Assembly: GCA_049999725.1 (NCBI GenBank)
Contig: JBNGIS010035189.1
Location: forward strand, 1 to 63,925
Reading direction: 5' to 3'
DNA: 63,925 nt
DNA from: Haplomitrium mnioides
Taxonomy: Eukaryota > Marchantiophyta > Haplomitriopsida > Calobryales
The notes beneath the pieces are model-generated. The model saw only the letters and a program-made list of their open reading frames with translations, searched no databases and was not told the origin of the DNA. How positions within the stretch are numbered: the first letter of the stretch is position 1; each line of letters begins with the position of its first letter. Below are positions 19,659-32,063 of the stretch, one piece after another. A program made the position numbers and the translations under genes.

Positions 19659-22516
19659 TTTTTTCTTCTTTTTTTTTTGACCGAAAGTAAACATCTTTAT
19701 TACTTTCGAGCATCAAAGGTACAACCGCGGCTAGCAATCAAGCCGAGCGGCAAAAAACAGCAACCAATCAATCCCTTTCAGGATCAAGCCTAGTAAACCA
19801 AAGCAAACCCATACCCTCAATCCAGATTACTACTAACATCCAGATTCCAGTAAACGTTGTCCTCATCACGGATACAGAGAAAATGCCTAGCCCCCCAGGT
19901 TCTGTCAAAGGTTTCCAGTATTTTTTCTCTCTTTTCTTCACTTTGGGCTTTCCTCCAGCTTCTACAGGTTTCGTGCCAAGCTTTCTTACCATATTCGATC
20001 AATCTCCTCCAGATTTTTTTCTTTAAGCTGTACATATCCATGTACGACTTTTCGAACACAACAGCATTCCTGGAGATCCATATAGAGTAAAGGACTATAC
20101 CTCTAAGCAGGGACCAGATCTCTTGAGCAATGGACAGGGCCTTCGGAGTTCTGTCGTCTAGGATGCATTGCTGCCAGGTAGGCTTCTACCTTTTGGAGTT
20201 GCCCCAGATAGTAAACACTAATCTGTTAATTATATTCCCTGCCCAATTCCAGATAGATCTGATCCTAGGGCAGAGCCAGAAACAGTGAATGATGTCTTCC
20301 AGAGAGCCCTCCTTGCAGCAGACACACCTTGCATCAATCTCATAGCCAGGCTTTTCTGTCTTTTTTCTGAAACTCCCAACTTGCACTCCTCTTTGGACTA
20401 TCAGCCACATTAGAGTGGCCTCTTTAGCTGACCTGCTTGCCACCCATATAGCAGTCCATCTGGAGGAGTATTTGGTGTTTATCGAGCCCTGTGCTTTCCA
20501 GCGTTCCAGGACCGGAGTGATTGTTGCTGGTCTGTCCAGGATGAACCGACGGCCTTTCTTGGTTGAGTAGCTACTGAGGGGTGAATTGTCTTTCCATGCC
20601 CACATTCCAGGGTCCCAATCTCCCACTCCAATAACAGAGCCAAGTAGTTTGTACTCGGCACTCTGATCTTTTGTGATTGTGCAGACTCTCATTTTCTTCA
20701 TCATCACTGAAGGAGGGAGCTGGGGTAGAATTCCTTCTATTAACATGGAAGACATTGGTGTGACAAAAAACCATGAGCATGACTGGGTGAGGTCAGAGGA
20801 CTGAGTCATGGTTCATGCCTTCAGTTCAGTGTCAGCACTCCACAGGGAAATTGCGATGGGGTGTGTGTCCAGACCAGAAGAGAAGACTCCAGTCCAGTCT
20901 CCTTTTCTTAAGTGGCCTGGCCCCTCAAGGAGGAGAGAAGTCCACCTGTCAAGAATCTTATCAATCAGGTCATACCATTTCTACTCATGCCTTTTGTGCA
21001 GCTGAAACCGTTCCTGCACCTCTGTCCACTCAAGGAATTCGTATGTTTGATGATTCCAGAGGTCCCCAATCATGTTGATCCCTGCCTGAGACCACCTCAA
21101 GGCTGGCCAGCTCTTATTTGACGCCAGCAAAGAACTGTCCCCCATTTTATTCCACCAGATGTTTATGCTCACAACCTCTTCAAAGGACTCTGGAGCCTTC
21201 TGTTTTATGGATCTCTTGAGTATTGACCAGGCTTGCCATATCTCATTCCACAGTTGCGAGGTCGACCAGCATGAGGATCTGCAGTCAGCTACTGTCCACA
21301 ATAGAGAGGGGCTCCAACCTACTTTACTGAGAGGTCTAGCTTGGCAGGCTCTGTACATAAGGAACATTTTGCATGTAGAGTCTCCCGGCAGCACAGTCTT
21401 CATGATCCACTTTCCCAGTAAGGCTTGAGTCTGGGCATGAATGTCTATCAGTCCCAACCCTCCTTCTTTCTTTCTCCTCACACAGGTTTCCCATGCCACC
21501 GGAGCTCTGCAGGTTTCCCCATTTCCTGACCAAAGGAAGTTTCTCACCAGCTGTTTGATTTCCTTAAGCGGGGAGCTGCCCCCAGCCCAGCAAGAAACAA
21601 AGTACCAAATGGATCCCAGGAGGATGTGATTGATGATCAGAAGTCTACCTGGTAGGCTGATATATCTTTTACACCAAAACTTGAGTTTAGATCTGACTCT
21701 GTCCACCAAGGTGTTCTTGATAGCTTGTAGACCACTTTGAAGTCCAAACGGAATACCAAGGGACTTCAAAATTGTGTCCTTTTCTGCCCATTTCCAGTTA
21801 CTGCCAACGTTCCACCCTTGTGGTCTAGGTCGCGAGCTAATCCAAATAGCAGAAGATTTATCCCAGTTGATATTCTGTCCAGAAGCCTTGGAGAAGGTGC
21901 GCAGTACCTCCACTGCCTTTGTCAAGTTCTGTTCTTCTCCTTCCAAGGATAGAAGAGTGTCATCAGCATATTGGGAAAAAAGGTGATACCTGCCCAAAGG
22001 GATAAAGATCCCTTTAATTTGATCAGTGAGCGCTGCATTCTTGAGAAGGTGTCCCAGTGCATCTGCTACCACAAGATACAGGAAAGGTGCTAGAGGGCAG
22101 CCTTGACGCACTGATCGCTGGATGGGGAATGATCGGGAGGGGATGCCATTCAGGTTGACTGCGGATGTAGCATTGGTGGTTGTCACCTTAACATATTCAA
22201 TGAATGTCTGACCAAACCCCATGGCCTCTAGAATTTTGAACAAGAATTCCCAGTCCACTATGTCATATGCTTTCTCAAAGTCTACCTTCAGGAAGACACA
22301 ATCTTGTCCTGTTGAGAGGGCCCAATCCTTGGTCTCAATGGCAGAAATCACATTATCAAGGATGTATCTATTAGGCAAAAAAGCTGATTGCTCAGTATTT
22401 ATGGTTCATGCCAGAACTTTTTGCAACCTAAGTGAAATCACTTTGGCGAAGATCTTGTATGAAGTATTAAGAAGGGAGATGGGTCTCCAGTTGGAGACTA
22501 GAGATTAAGAAGGGAG
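19659..22516 (-). mobile_element. 5'-truncated L1-type LINE
   Basis: A 2.86-kb insertion in LTR-A ii. At the left is a T-rich tract (19659-19678), the poly(A) tail on the minus strand. GATAGGTTGC is found on both sides (19649-19658 and 22517-22526), possibly extending into the following T run, and fits a target-primed integration duplication. The coding region starts inside the reverse transcriptase domain, so the element is 5' truncated, the commonest form of LINE insertion. Confidence 0.88.
19817..22498 (-). pseudogene. LINE ORF2 remnant: reverse transcriptase and zf-RVT
   Basis: One minus-strand frame from about 22498 to 19817 is interrupted by TGA near 22408, TAG at 20981-20983, TGA at 20813-20815 and TAG at 20186-20188. 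It begins at WRPISLLNTSYKIFAK (reverse transcriptase block 1), then VFLKVDFEKAYDIVDW, SVRQGCPLAPFLY, the catalytic YADDTLL, INWDKSSAIWIS and SLGIPFG. Further on, CVCCKEGSLEDIIHCFWLC is the zf-RVT zinc-binding segment typical of plant L1 elements. The endonuclease domain is missing through truncation. Both TAG stops (after Glu of KRHE, and after NSKR) would read Gln if the first base were C. Confidence 0.9.
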
Positions 22517-23561
22517 ATAGGTTGCCTTTTTGCCTTTACTAGCTCTTCGCCTGACCGTCCGGTGATTCATCCCCCTTTCGGCTCTCCTCTGCTTTTCCTC
22601 CTATCGAATCCCCACTAGGTCACCCCCTTGGCTTCCACGGTTCTTCCTTGGTTGGGTCGTTGATAAATCACCTCTTCGGCACTCGTCGGTTCCCATTTGA
22701 CCGGACCCGCGACAAGTTATCTTTTTGAGTGATTCCTCCTTGCTCTCCGGTTGGGCCTCTCAACAAAACCCTGTTAAGCGGGCCCTTCACATCGGAAGAC
22801 GGGTCGGAACCCACTTAACCGGGTTCCTCACTTAGAGAGGTTAAACCCCGTAAGGTTTTGCGGGCCTCGCCACTCCCCGTGAAGGTCCTTGGGCTCCCTA
22901 GAGCCGCCACGTCATCCGTGGAATCCCGCGAAGTGCTCCAAAGACGCCACGCTTCTATGGAATCCCGCGGGACCTTTAGGGAATTCCGCGTTTCTGCTAG
23001 GATCCACGGATTCGAAGGAAAATGTCGATTGGCCCTTGCAAAGCGCGCTCCTGCTTGCGGGATCGAGGTGTCCCCCTTCCTTGGCCTAGCTTGCCCTTGC
23101 AACGACCCCGACTCCTCCTTTCTTCCCTGATCCTTGCTTCCTTATGCGTGGTAGGTTGCAAGCAATGTCCGCGGCCTCTCTCTCTCTCCTTTGAGTGCCT
23201 TTAAAATGCTGCGTTGTAGATCCATTCTCCCTTTGTGATTGCTTTGCCTTAGGCGAATGTTCTCTTCCTTCTCACTCGGCCTTGATCCCTACATCCCCGT
23301 GAGGCCTACAGGTTCTCACTTGCCCAATACAGATTTTGTAGTGCTACCCCTCCCATGGCTGGCAATCACTGCCTCCTTCTCTCTCTTCCGCCATGAACCT
23401 GTTTTCCTCCAAGGATTCATGCGCCCTGCTCTTACTAGCTGATTGAGATCAATCCGCTACTCCCAAGGTGCCTTCACACTTGCAAAGGGGACATTGTGCC
23501 AATGGTGCTTCCGATTTCCTGAATTTTGCCTTATTGCCCCAATTCATTGCATGACAATAAC

Positions 23562-23942
23562 CTGCCCCAACATGAATATGGAGGTGATTATAAGACCTCG
23601 TGAACATTGCACAAAGGTAGTGACAACCTATAGATTATGATTCTTGGTTGATCACAAACAACCTACTTGAAAGCTCGCGGAAGTGTGATTCTCACAAAAG
23701 CTATTTGTGAAGGTGCTACCAACCCCGTATATGCGTTTGGAGCGATGAATCGATAAGACAATTTGGTATATACAATTTATTTTTGTAGGGCTTGCAATGT
23801 GTCGAATGTGACTTGTAGCACGACTTTGAAATTTCAAAAGAATCAAAAGTAAGATAAAAGCAAGAAAGTGTTAAAAAAAGAAACAACAAAGGAAGAAAGT
23901 CACCTTGAGTTTTGATCTTTGTGCTTTCTTTGAATCAAAGAC
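23562..23942 (+). other. Copia B leader (second part)
   Basis: Continues the untranslated leader after LTR-A ii up to the gag ATG. No other gene is recognised. Confidence 0.5.
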
Positions 23943-24860
23943 ATGTCGCTAAAGGCCAATGATATTCCCAAATTTGATGGGAATTACTTCTATACGTGGA
24001 AGCATCAAGTCAAGCTATTAAAGGTAGAAGAATTGATGGACATCATTGCAAGGTCAACCCAAATGCATGTTACCCCTCAAGCAACTCTAGAAGGACAAAA
24101 TCTTTCATACTCCTCCAACTGGTCCAGGGACCGAATTAGGATCTTAAATATTTTGTTGCTACGACTACAATCACAAATTGCTTAGAAAAAAGTTAAGTGG
24201 CACATGTATTCTGACATGATCATGCACCACAAGTTTAGGAAGCACCTATCTTACTATATGAGTCCCACGATGTTGTGACTAGAATATATCAAAGAGACAA
24301 ACTAGCCACACTAAGGATGAGAGAAGGAGACAATCTAACGAAACACATTCATGAGTTAAGGTCTATCATAGGGCAGTTGTTTGCAACAAGTGCTCCAGCC
24401 TAAGATGAAGATGTAGTCCTATCACTCATGAGAAGTCTCCTTGCATCCTATAGGCTATTCATGAACTCCCAACCTCACATTACAAAGGTTGATCATCTAT
24501 ATTCTTCAAGAAGAGACTATGGCCAAGATACAAAGTCTATTTGACTCCATGTCAGCCTTGTACGTGAATAAAAAGAAGCCCAAGTACAGTGGCACCAGAA
24601 ACCAGTTTGTCATTTTGCACCAAATAAAGTATCAAGCAGTGATAATTCCAGAAGAAGAATAAGATGCTTCAACTGTAGAGGCTATGACCACATAGCAAGA
24701 AATTGTCTAAGCAATAGAGCACAAAGAAAACCCAAACTAAAGTTCAAAGTAATACATCAACAAGACCAATAGATGGCAAGAAAAGTCAAGAAAAGATAGT
24801 GCACAAGCTCTATCTCACTAGTCATTCTTATACTGCAAGGTTTTCACAACAAGATAAAGA
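23943..24860 (+). pseudogene. Copia B gag remnant with zinc knuckle
   Basis: Opens with an ATG and reads IPKFDGNYFYTWKHQVKLLK, the usual copia gag start (F.G.NY..W...M...L). The frame breaks at 24183 and repeatedly after. A CCHC zinc knuckle, CFNCRGYDHIARNC, is preserved at about 24660-24705. This nucleocapsid motif packages element RNA in active copies; here it is dead. Confidence 0.82.
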
Positions 24861-24861
24861 T

Positions 24862-25783
24862 GATGCTTGGTATATGGAAAGTGGAGCCACAACCCACATG
24901 ATATATGATAGACAATGCTTCACTCACTATGAAGCATATCCACATCAAGAATTTGTGTATATTGGTGATACTACATGCCAAGTTGTCAGTGGTCAAGACA
25001 CAACCATGATAACACTTAATAATGGTCAAATAAGAGAGACACGTGAAGTGTTGTACGTGCTTGGTATTGGAAAGAGTTTGTTTTCAGTAAGCTAGTTTGA
25101 CAAAGCTTATAAACAAACACTCACCAGAAATGGGAGCTATGTTCTAATACATGTTCAAGAAAAGCATCTGGCAACCTACTCATTACACAAGTAGTTGTAC
25201 CAGCTTGGTAGGCCCAATCATGCAAAGTAGAAAACATGTGCAGCCTTTGCATCAACCTCTTCATCAATTGCACAATTGTGGCACCAACGTCTTGGCCACT
25301 TTAGCCAACCAAGGTTGAGGCAGTTGATGGAAGAGGTTATGGTTTCAAGCTTAGACTTGACTGATATGAGAAATCTACCAGATTGCATCTCATGCATCAA
25401 ACCAAGAAGACCAAAGATGTCTTTTGTAGACAAAGTTCAACTAGAATTGAAGGAACACTTGCTCTAGTATATTCTGACCTATGTGGTCCTATGTCTTCTT
25501 TGTTCTTCAACTACTCATTCTGGATGTAGATATTTCATCACCTTCATAGATGATTATACATATTACACATTTGTGTTCCTTTTGAGACAAGTGTCTCAAG
25601 TCTTCCAACAGCTCCGAACTTATAAAACATTTGTTGAGAAACAAACAAGTAAGTCGCTAAAGGCACTAAGGACTGATAATGGTGGTGAGTATCGTTCATA
25701 TAAGTTTGATAGTTATTTCCAAGACAATACCATCTTAAGGCATTACATTGTTCCATACACATCTGAATATACTGGAGTCTCTA
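24862..25783 (+). pseudogene. Copia B protease and integrase, part 1
   Basis: WYMESGATTHM near 24870 is the protease site (normally D-S-G) with the catalytic Asp changed to Glu. LWHQRLGHFSQPRLRQL and CISC form the HHCC zinc finger (25270-25400). The core shows FITFIDDYTYYTFVF with the first Asp and ALRTDNGGEYRS with the second. The frame stops at 25783, exactly where a solo LTR was inserted, and the Glu region resumes at 26218. Confidence 0.85.
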
Positions 25784-26217
25784 TGTAATAGTACAAGCAT
25801 AAGGTTGTGCTATTTATAAGAAAATAGAGAGGAGTGAAGGAAGTGGTAGTGAGTCAGTTTTAGAGTTAAGATTGGATTACTTGTCTTTCAAGTCACTTTT
25901 GGTAGAGAGTCACTTTTAGGTTACTTGAATTTGAAGTCAATTTTGGTAGACAGTCACCTTTAGAGCTGAAATTAGAAGTGACTTGTAAGTGAAGAAAGAG
26001 GGAAGACACCCTCTTCTCTTGTATAAATAGAAGGGCTTCTTAGTCCCACTCCTCATTCTGGAGTTCCTCTTGAGTCACTTGGGTTCTTTCGTTGCTTGGC
26101 TTTTGCTTGCACTCTTGGTCTTAGCTTGGACCTTGAGTTTCTTTTGGTTGAAGAACTCTATTAGAGTTCACCATGAGTTCTTACTCATTTGGATTTGGTT
26201 TTTGATATTCTTTTACA
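25784..26217 (+). mobile_element. Solo LTR of the gypsy-1 family inside copia B integrase
   Basis: 434 bp starting TGTAATAG and ending TTTTACA, the reverse complement of the gypsy-1 LTRs (shares CTATTAGAGTTCACCATGAG and AATAGAAGGGCTTCTTAG-like parts). Flanks CTCTA and CTCTG are a 5-bp duplication with one mismatch. It includes the TATA-like TTGTATAAATAG at about 26020. Removing it restores the integrase reading Gly-Val-Ser-Glu. Confidence 0.85.
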
Positions 26218-26635
26218 CTCTGAAATAACAGAACAGAACACTAGTTGAAGCAACACTAGCAATGCTCTTACACTCTGAGCTTAAGAGAGCCTAATGGGGA
26301 GAAGCCATCATGATAGCAGCTTATTTACAGAATAGCTCACCCACCAAAGCACTAATAGTGGGTAAAACACTATTTGAACTCTAGCATGGAAATAAGCCCA
26401 ATCACATTTGAGAGTATTTGGTTCAAAGGCTTTTGCATTAATCCCAAAATATTTAAGAGTGAAGTTTGATCAAAAGACAGAAGAATGCATGATGTTAGGA
26501 TATGATGATCATGCGAAAGCTTATAGACTGCTCCAACTATATAATAGACACATCATCATTTCCATAGATGTTAAGTTTCTGGAGAATGTCTCTATAACTG
26601 GGAGCGAGAACAACGATGAGACAGAATAATATGAC
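26218..26635 (+). pseudogene. Copia B integrase, part 2
   Basis: After the solo LTR the frame continues with NRTLVEATLAMLLHSELK and WGEAIMIAAYLQNSSPTKAL, then LRVFGSKAFALIPKYLRVKF and CMMLGYDDHAKAYRL, the C-terminal copia integrase signature. It carries several stops. Confidence 0.8.
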
Positions 26636-26979
26636 AACCCATTGAGGTACATCATGCTCATCACACCCTCACCTAATCATTCATAATTAAGCCAATTGCC
26701 ACCACCAGTACAACCACCTACTACACATAAAACTCCATTTCAAGTAAGAACACTTGTACCAATAGGACCATCATTATCTCCAATAAGACCTATCAGTAAC
26801 ACCAATACACTAAGTCATGAACAATGGAATACACTTGACCCAGTCCTAAATAATCATGATGGAGACTTTAAGTGTTAGATTTCACCTCCAACACGAGTCC
26901 CCTCTAGTCTTGCCTTGAAAAGAAACACAAGATCTAGTAAGGTAGTGGACTTTTTTTATGAAGCCAAGACCAGCAAGAG

Positions 26980-27969
26980 CATATAGAGAGCATTATTTGT
27001 TTCACATTCACTAAGAGTTCTTGAATTAGAAACATTTGCTGAAGCATTGAGTAGCCTTGAAGGAACCAAATGGCTACAAGCAATTAAAGATGAGTTGGCT
27101 TTTTTGGCTAGAAATGAGACTTGGACCTTGACACCACTTCCACCCAATAGAAAGGCTGTTGGCTGCAAGTGGAGATTCAAGGTTAAGTATAACCCTGATG
27201 GAATTGTCAGCAGATACAAGGCATGATTAGTTGCTAAAGGTTTCACACAAATACATGGAGTAGACTACACATAAATGTATTCACATGTGGCCAAGATTAC
27301 TTCAATTTGTGTGATTCTTGCTCTTGCTCCACAATATAACTATGAAGTCCATCAATTGGATGTTAAAACTGCATTTCTAAATGGGGTGTTAGAGGAAGAG
27401 ATCTGCATGACCACCCTAAAAGAAGTAGATGGTCATAGATCTGAGGGCATGACTTGTAAGTTGAACAAGGCACTTTATGGATTGAAGCAATCATCTCACT
27501 TATGGTACCAAAAGATGGACTCCATCATGATAGAGCTGAAGCTCTGTAAGTCAAAAGGAGACTCTAATATCTTCCTATACCAAAGTGAGCCAAGTCTGGT
27601 AATACTTTCCTTATTTTTTGATGATACTACTCTTGCCAACATTGATATAATGTTCTTGACACAGATTAAGAGCTCATTGACGCAAGGTTTTGAGATGACA
27701 GATATGGGTGAGATCCACTATTGCATTGGAATGGAAATTACTAGAAACAAAACCTCACGATGGATCTATCTCTTATAGCAAAGATATATTCTTGAAATTA
27801 TGGATAGATTCAACATGATGAACTACATACCACTAAGCAACCTAGTTGATCTAGGAACATGTATGAGTAAGGAAGGCTGCTTTGAAAGTGACAACGACAA
27901 ACACATGATGAAGTCTGTACCTTACTCTAGTGATGTTGGGAGTCTTACATGGGCTATGATCTGCACACG
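26980..27969 (+). pseudogene. Copia B reverse transcriptase (N-terminal portion)
   Basis: Contains RKAVGCKWRFKVKYNPDG, VHQLDVKTAFLNGVLEEEI (catalytic Asp of the first block), CKLNKALYGLKQSSHLWYQK and LSLFFDDTTLANI, the YVDD box degenerated to FFDD. At 27969 the sequence is cut within A-M-I-C-T-R by LTR-A iii and resumes beyond copia C at 37950. Confidence 0.85.
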
Positions 27970-29814
27970 TGTCAGCCCCCTCCTTGAGGCGCTAACCGCC
28001 AAAGACTGCTCTTTGGAATGAAAAAGCTGACATTACACGGGTTCAGTTTTTTTTATGAGATGGCCCCGCTACAAGTTATCACTTTCAGGCCTTTAGGATG
28101 TTCCTTCTCACCTTATAGACCCTTCTTCTTGTTCACTTCTTCATTCAAACATTCATCCACACCTCAAGCTTTTTTGATCAAATTCCAAAGTGGATTTTAG
28201 TGATTCTAAATAGGATCCAGACTCAAAGTTTTACAATACAGGATCAAGCCCTGATATCTGAATTATACAGGGAACCTGTCCACTGTATTGCCTTACCCTC
28301 TGAGGCTGATTCTTGGATTTCTGCTGAACTTAGACCCTATTCACTTCAGATCTGAAATGTCTTTTCAGGAAATACAAACAGAATACAAAACTAACGAGCC
28401 CACGAACACACTCACACACCAAAGATACACTCTGCCAATAATCCTCTGACTTGGGACAACCTCTGCAGCATAAGCTTGAACTCTCAACACTCCTTTTCTC
28501 CCTTCCCTCTGCTGCTCATCTGGTTTTCCTAAGATCTATGCTCTACCACATTCTTTTGACTTCTGATCTCTACTATAGCAATTCCAATCACACTTCCCAA
28601 TTCCACCCACACACCCTTCTCTAGATAGTTTTTTAACTTCCCTCGCGAGAAGCCTTGAATTTACTTACTCAGGATCGGAAGAGGTCTTGTTGAACTTCCA
28701 CCTCTGGAAGACAGTCCTCTTGACTGCTGGTTACCCACTCCACCTCAAAGCTTTGGTAGATCTTCTTACACCGTACGTGGGCACGAACGCAGCTACTCCT
28801 TCTTGACTTCCCTTGAGAGAATAAACCAAAAACGCCCTCTAAACGTTCATGGGATTGTTGCTCCTGCACAGACAACACTGAGACAACCCCAAAGATCCCA
28901 CCTTGGTAGCCTCTCTGATTTCAGGACAACCTAGACTTCCTTCTGCTTTCAAGTATCAGTTCACCTTTGATGCTAGTCCACACGAAGTGGTGAGTACACC
29001 TAGATTGCCTGAGCCTCTAGAGCTCCCCACCCAGCGATTCCCAACGCCCCTCTAGTCCACCTTCACCCCTGCTACCCTCTTGCTCGAGTTCACCTGCTTC
29101 AAGTGAAGCTTCAAGAATTTTGTCCTCCCTCCCTCGTGTGTCTTCCTTTCTGCTATCGTTCTCATGACTTGCAAGCTTGCATCCACAATCAACCCCTCAC
29201 ACATTGCAGATGATCGATTTATACCCCCCTCCCTCCCCTCGTGCGAATTCCCTCATGGTTGTCATTTTTTCCCTTCTCAGCGATTTGGATCGTTGTTGCA
29301 TTTGGATGCTGATCGGTAGATTCAAAGAGGATTGGCGCATACCATAGAATGCAAAATCCAAGAAATCAGCTTAATTCTGCAATGCAATGAAGCTTAGCAT
29401 AGATCTAATGGTAATTTCAATGTCTTGGCTTAATTCGACAAGGCAACAAGGGCTCGGCGCAGATCTGAAGTGAATTCCGAGGTTCGTTCTGAAATTGCTC
29501 ATCAATCCTCAAAGCACCACGTTTCCGCAGGTCCGCGGACACTCCATAGAATCCCACGGGCTCTCTCGTAGCGCCACGTTTCCGCAAAGATCCAAGATTC
29601 TTGATGAATCTGTAAGATTCCCGCTGATTCCCAAGTCCCGCTGAGGTGCCACATAATCTGATGTGGCGCCGTCCGACGTTGCCCCGTAGAGGGGTAGGCG
29701 GACAGTCGCGCTGATCGCCCATTGACACACTGACTTTCCCAGCTGCCACGTCATCCGCAAGGTCTTGACCCTCTGAATAAGAACTACGAAAACCTCTGTT
29801 GTTGCCCCCTTGGA

Positions 29815-30075
29815 TCGGTGATAAATCCTCTTTTCAGCACTGTTTCCTCCTTCGTCAGATATGCGCTAGATTGCCTCTTCGACATCTTTGGTTCTCCCTT
29901 GGTTGGATCTATGATTCGTCACCCTTTCGGTTGATCACTTCTTGTTTCTCCTTGTCGAACCTATGATAGATTTCCGTTTCAGCGCTGCTTTCTTCTCTTT
30001 GGTCTGTTGATAAATCGCTATTTCAGCACTCTTTCTTCTTATACCGGAGCTGTGCTATATCCTTGTTTCGGCAAC
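29815..30075. repeat. Best ~45-50-bp tandem repeat array of LTR-A
   Basis: Six units at about 29818, 29863, 29911, 29963, 30006 and 30052, each with GATAAATC or GATTCGTC, then TTTCGGCA or TTTCAGCA, then TTCTCCCTTG-like sequence. Spacing is 44-52 bp. Equivalent units occur in copies i and ii. Confidence 0.65.
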
Positions 30076-31435
30076 CCTTGTTCTCCCCCATGCGAATCCT
30101 TGATAAGTGGACTCTCCACTTAAGGAGGTCAATCGAAACCCTAATAAGTGGGGATCTCCACATCGTAAGGCAGATCGGAACCCCCTTAAGTGGGCTCCCC
30201 TTGCCGATTTATCGCCCTTTCGGCTCTCTCATTCCTCTTCTAACCGGACCTTCGATATATCGCGCTTTCAGCATCTTGTTCGCCTTCTGGCCAGACCGTC
30301 GATAGGTCACTATTTTGGCGTCTTGTTCTTCAAGTGAAACATCGTCTTACCTCTATTTCGGATTTCTCCCTTGATATAAGAACGCTTAGAGGATCCTTCT
30401 CTTTACTAAGACGTCGAAAAGTTTTATGTAAGAACATTGAAGAAGTCTTCTTTACCTAACTTGTGGAAAAGTTCGATGTAAGAACGACAAACTCCGCAGA
30501 TTCATTTTGAACTTTCTAATGACATCTGATTTGAAATTCCAAATTACCTTCCTCTCGTCCGAATCTTCGACATGTCACCTTTTCGGCCGATTAACTATCC
30601 CGCTTCGGAACCCTCTTAACCTGTCCGCTCCACATTGAAAGATGAATCGGAACCACCTTAAGTGGGCTCCCCACTTAGGAAGGCGGGTTTCCGCTCCGCT
30701 CTTTGGATCGGATACCACGGATACTTGTTATCGAAATCACGTATAGCTCCTTTGAAATTCAATCCCTTCATCTTTTCTCAACCAAATCCTTGCAGCACAC
30801 TCTCTTATCGGAGCCGACCACTTCCCTCTTCAATTGATTTCCTTCTGAATACTTCAGCGGTTAATTTCTCTTCACACCTCTCCGCGCAGCAGGGACCTCT
30901 ATTTCTCGCAGAGGCGTTTCTTCACAGCTGGAGTCTGCATCGCAACATATCTCATCATGGCTTCTTCACTCCATCGGATCTTCACTCTTATATTCAAATT
31001 TCAAGAGCTGAATCCAAATTCTCCTGGATATTCTTCCCGTTCTCACTCAATTTCATCACCGCTCCTCATTACATTAACACCACGATGTATCTCCACTTGC
31101 GCATATCGAATGTTGTTTCCAAACGCCAACCAACTCAACCCACAGAGCAAGCCTTACATCTGATTCTCCCCTCAATTTCCTGTGATCAAATTCCCGGGAG
31201 AAATCCTCTCTTAAACTTCTGATTTCTGTGCTTCAAATTTTCCACAATTCGATCTGATCCTTGGCTTGCACCTGATCAATATCCCTCGCAATTCAATCCC
31301 TTCTCCACATTCAATCCCGTTATTGGCCTGAACCCGATCGATCTCCCCCTTGCCTGTCGATCGTTAGCTCAAGAGATATCCCATAAGTCCTTTTCCAGAA
31401 GGCAGATGCTCTATATAAGTCCCTCCCTCCTATTA

Positions 31436-31515
31436 TCTTTTGAGAGGCAGCCCCCTAGAGGGATGTAAGGCCACCGCATATCCCCTTTCTGCCCCTGGAC
31501 GGACCTAGTTCAGGG
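31436..31515. repeat. Conserved ~80-bp block shared with the 50-63 kb LTRs
   Basis: GAGGCAGCCCC, then GTAAGGCCACCGC, then GCCCCTGGACGGACCTAG. The same order occurs at 63002-63075 and reversed at 50805-50880. In all three a TATA-like stretch (CTCTATATAAG here) lies about 30 bp to one side, which suggests a promoter-associated element. Confidence 0.7.
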
Positions 31516-31834
31516 CTAAACCCCCCCCCCAAGGGCAGGCTGTCATCCAAGTTAGATAGTTAGGTAGTTAGTGGGCTTGGCTTGGCCCCTAACAATTAGG
31601 TTAGTTTTATTACTTTTTATTTTATTTTATTTTCTCCATCAGACCTCTGAAGTAACCTTGTCTTGACCTCAATCCTCCCCTTCTCTCCAAGCATGCCTTG
31701 AGCCCTTTTTATGTACATTGAAAGTCCTGTTGACCCAAAACACAGAACCTGCATGGTTTGCCACTTAATTTTTTGAAATTTTTGCACTAAGCCCCTTAAA
31801 ACTTGGCTGACAACACATTCTAACATCTCTTATG

Positions 31835-32063
31835 TGTTAGAGTTAGAGGCAGAGCATGAAATCACATATGCACACAGCAATGCAAGAATGTACTTCACTA
31901 TACGGTAGGAGCGCCAACAAATACAGAGGGGAAGAGAGAGCATGAATGTGCATCTCAAGCAGCCCCATATATATACACACCTAAGCTAACTGGCCTAACA
32001 TAACTGTGCGCTAACTAAGGTGGCTGCCAAGTTAACCGGCAGTTAGAGCTCGAAATCTCAATA
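31835..32063 (-). repeat. Copia C 3' LTR (229 bp)
   Basis: In sense orientation it starts TATTGAGATTTC and ends CTCTAACA. Compared with the 5' LTR it has two transversions close together and five transitions. CATATATATACAC near 31966 is TATA-like. Confidence 0.93.

Larger units (their letters stand above)
16913..23556 (-). mobile_element. LTR-A copy ii: solo LTR carrying a LINE
   Basis: Begins TGTCACTCC, ends GCATGACA, flanked by perfect 5-bp duplications ATAAC (16908-16912 and 23557-23561). It is the reverse complement of copy i over both ends and most of the middle. Subtracting the LINE leaves about 3.8 kb including a 400-N gap. There is no gag-pol, so it is a solo LTR in the copia B leader. 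The strand is inferred from copy i. Confidence 0.85.
27970..31812 (-). mobile_element. LTR-A copy iii: solo LTR, 3.84 kb
   Basis: Starts TGTCAGCCCC and ends TTGGCTGACA. The flanks ACACG (27965-27969) and ACACA (31813-31817) form a 5-bp duplication with one mismatch inside the copia B frame. It shares the AGATGGCCCC, CAGGATCGGAAGAGG, CGGCGTCGGACGGCG-type and GATAAATCGC-type modules with copies i and ii, but its right end (30700-31812) differs and instead carries a block also found in the 50-63 kb elements. No gag-pol. The strand is inferred. Confidence 0.85.
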
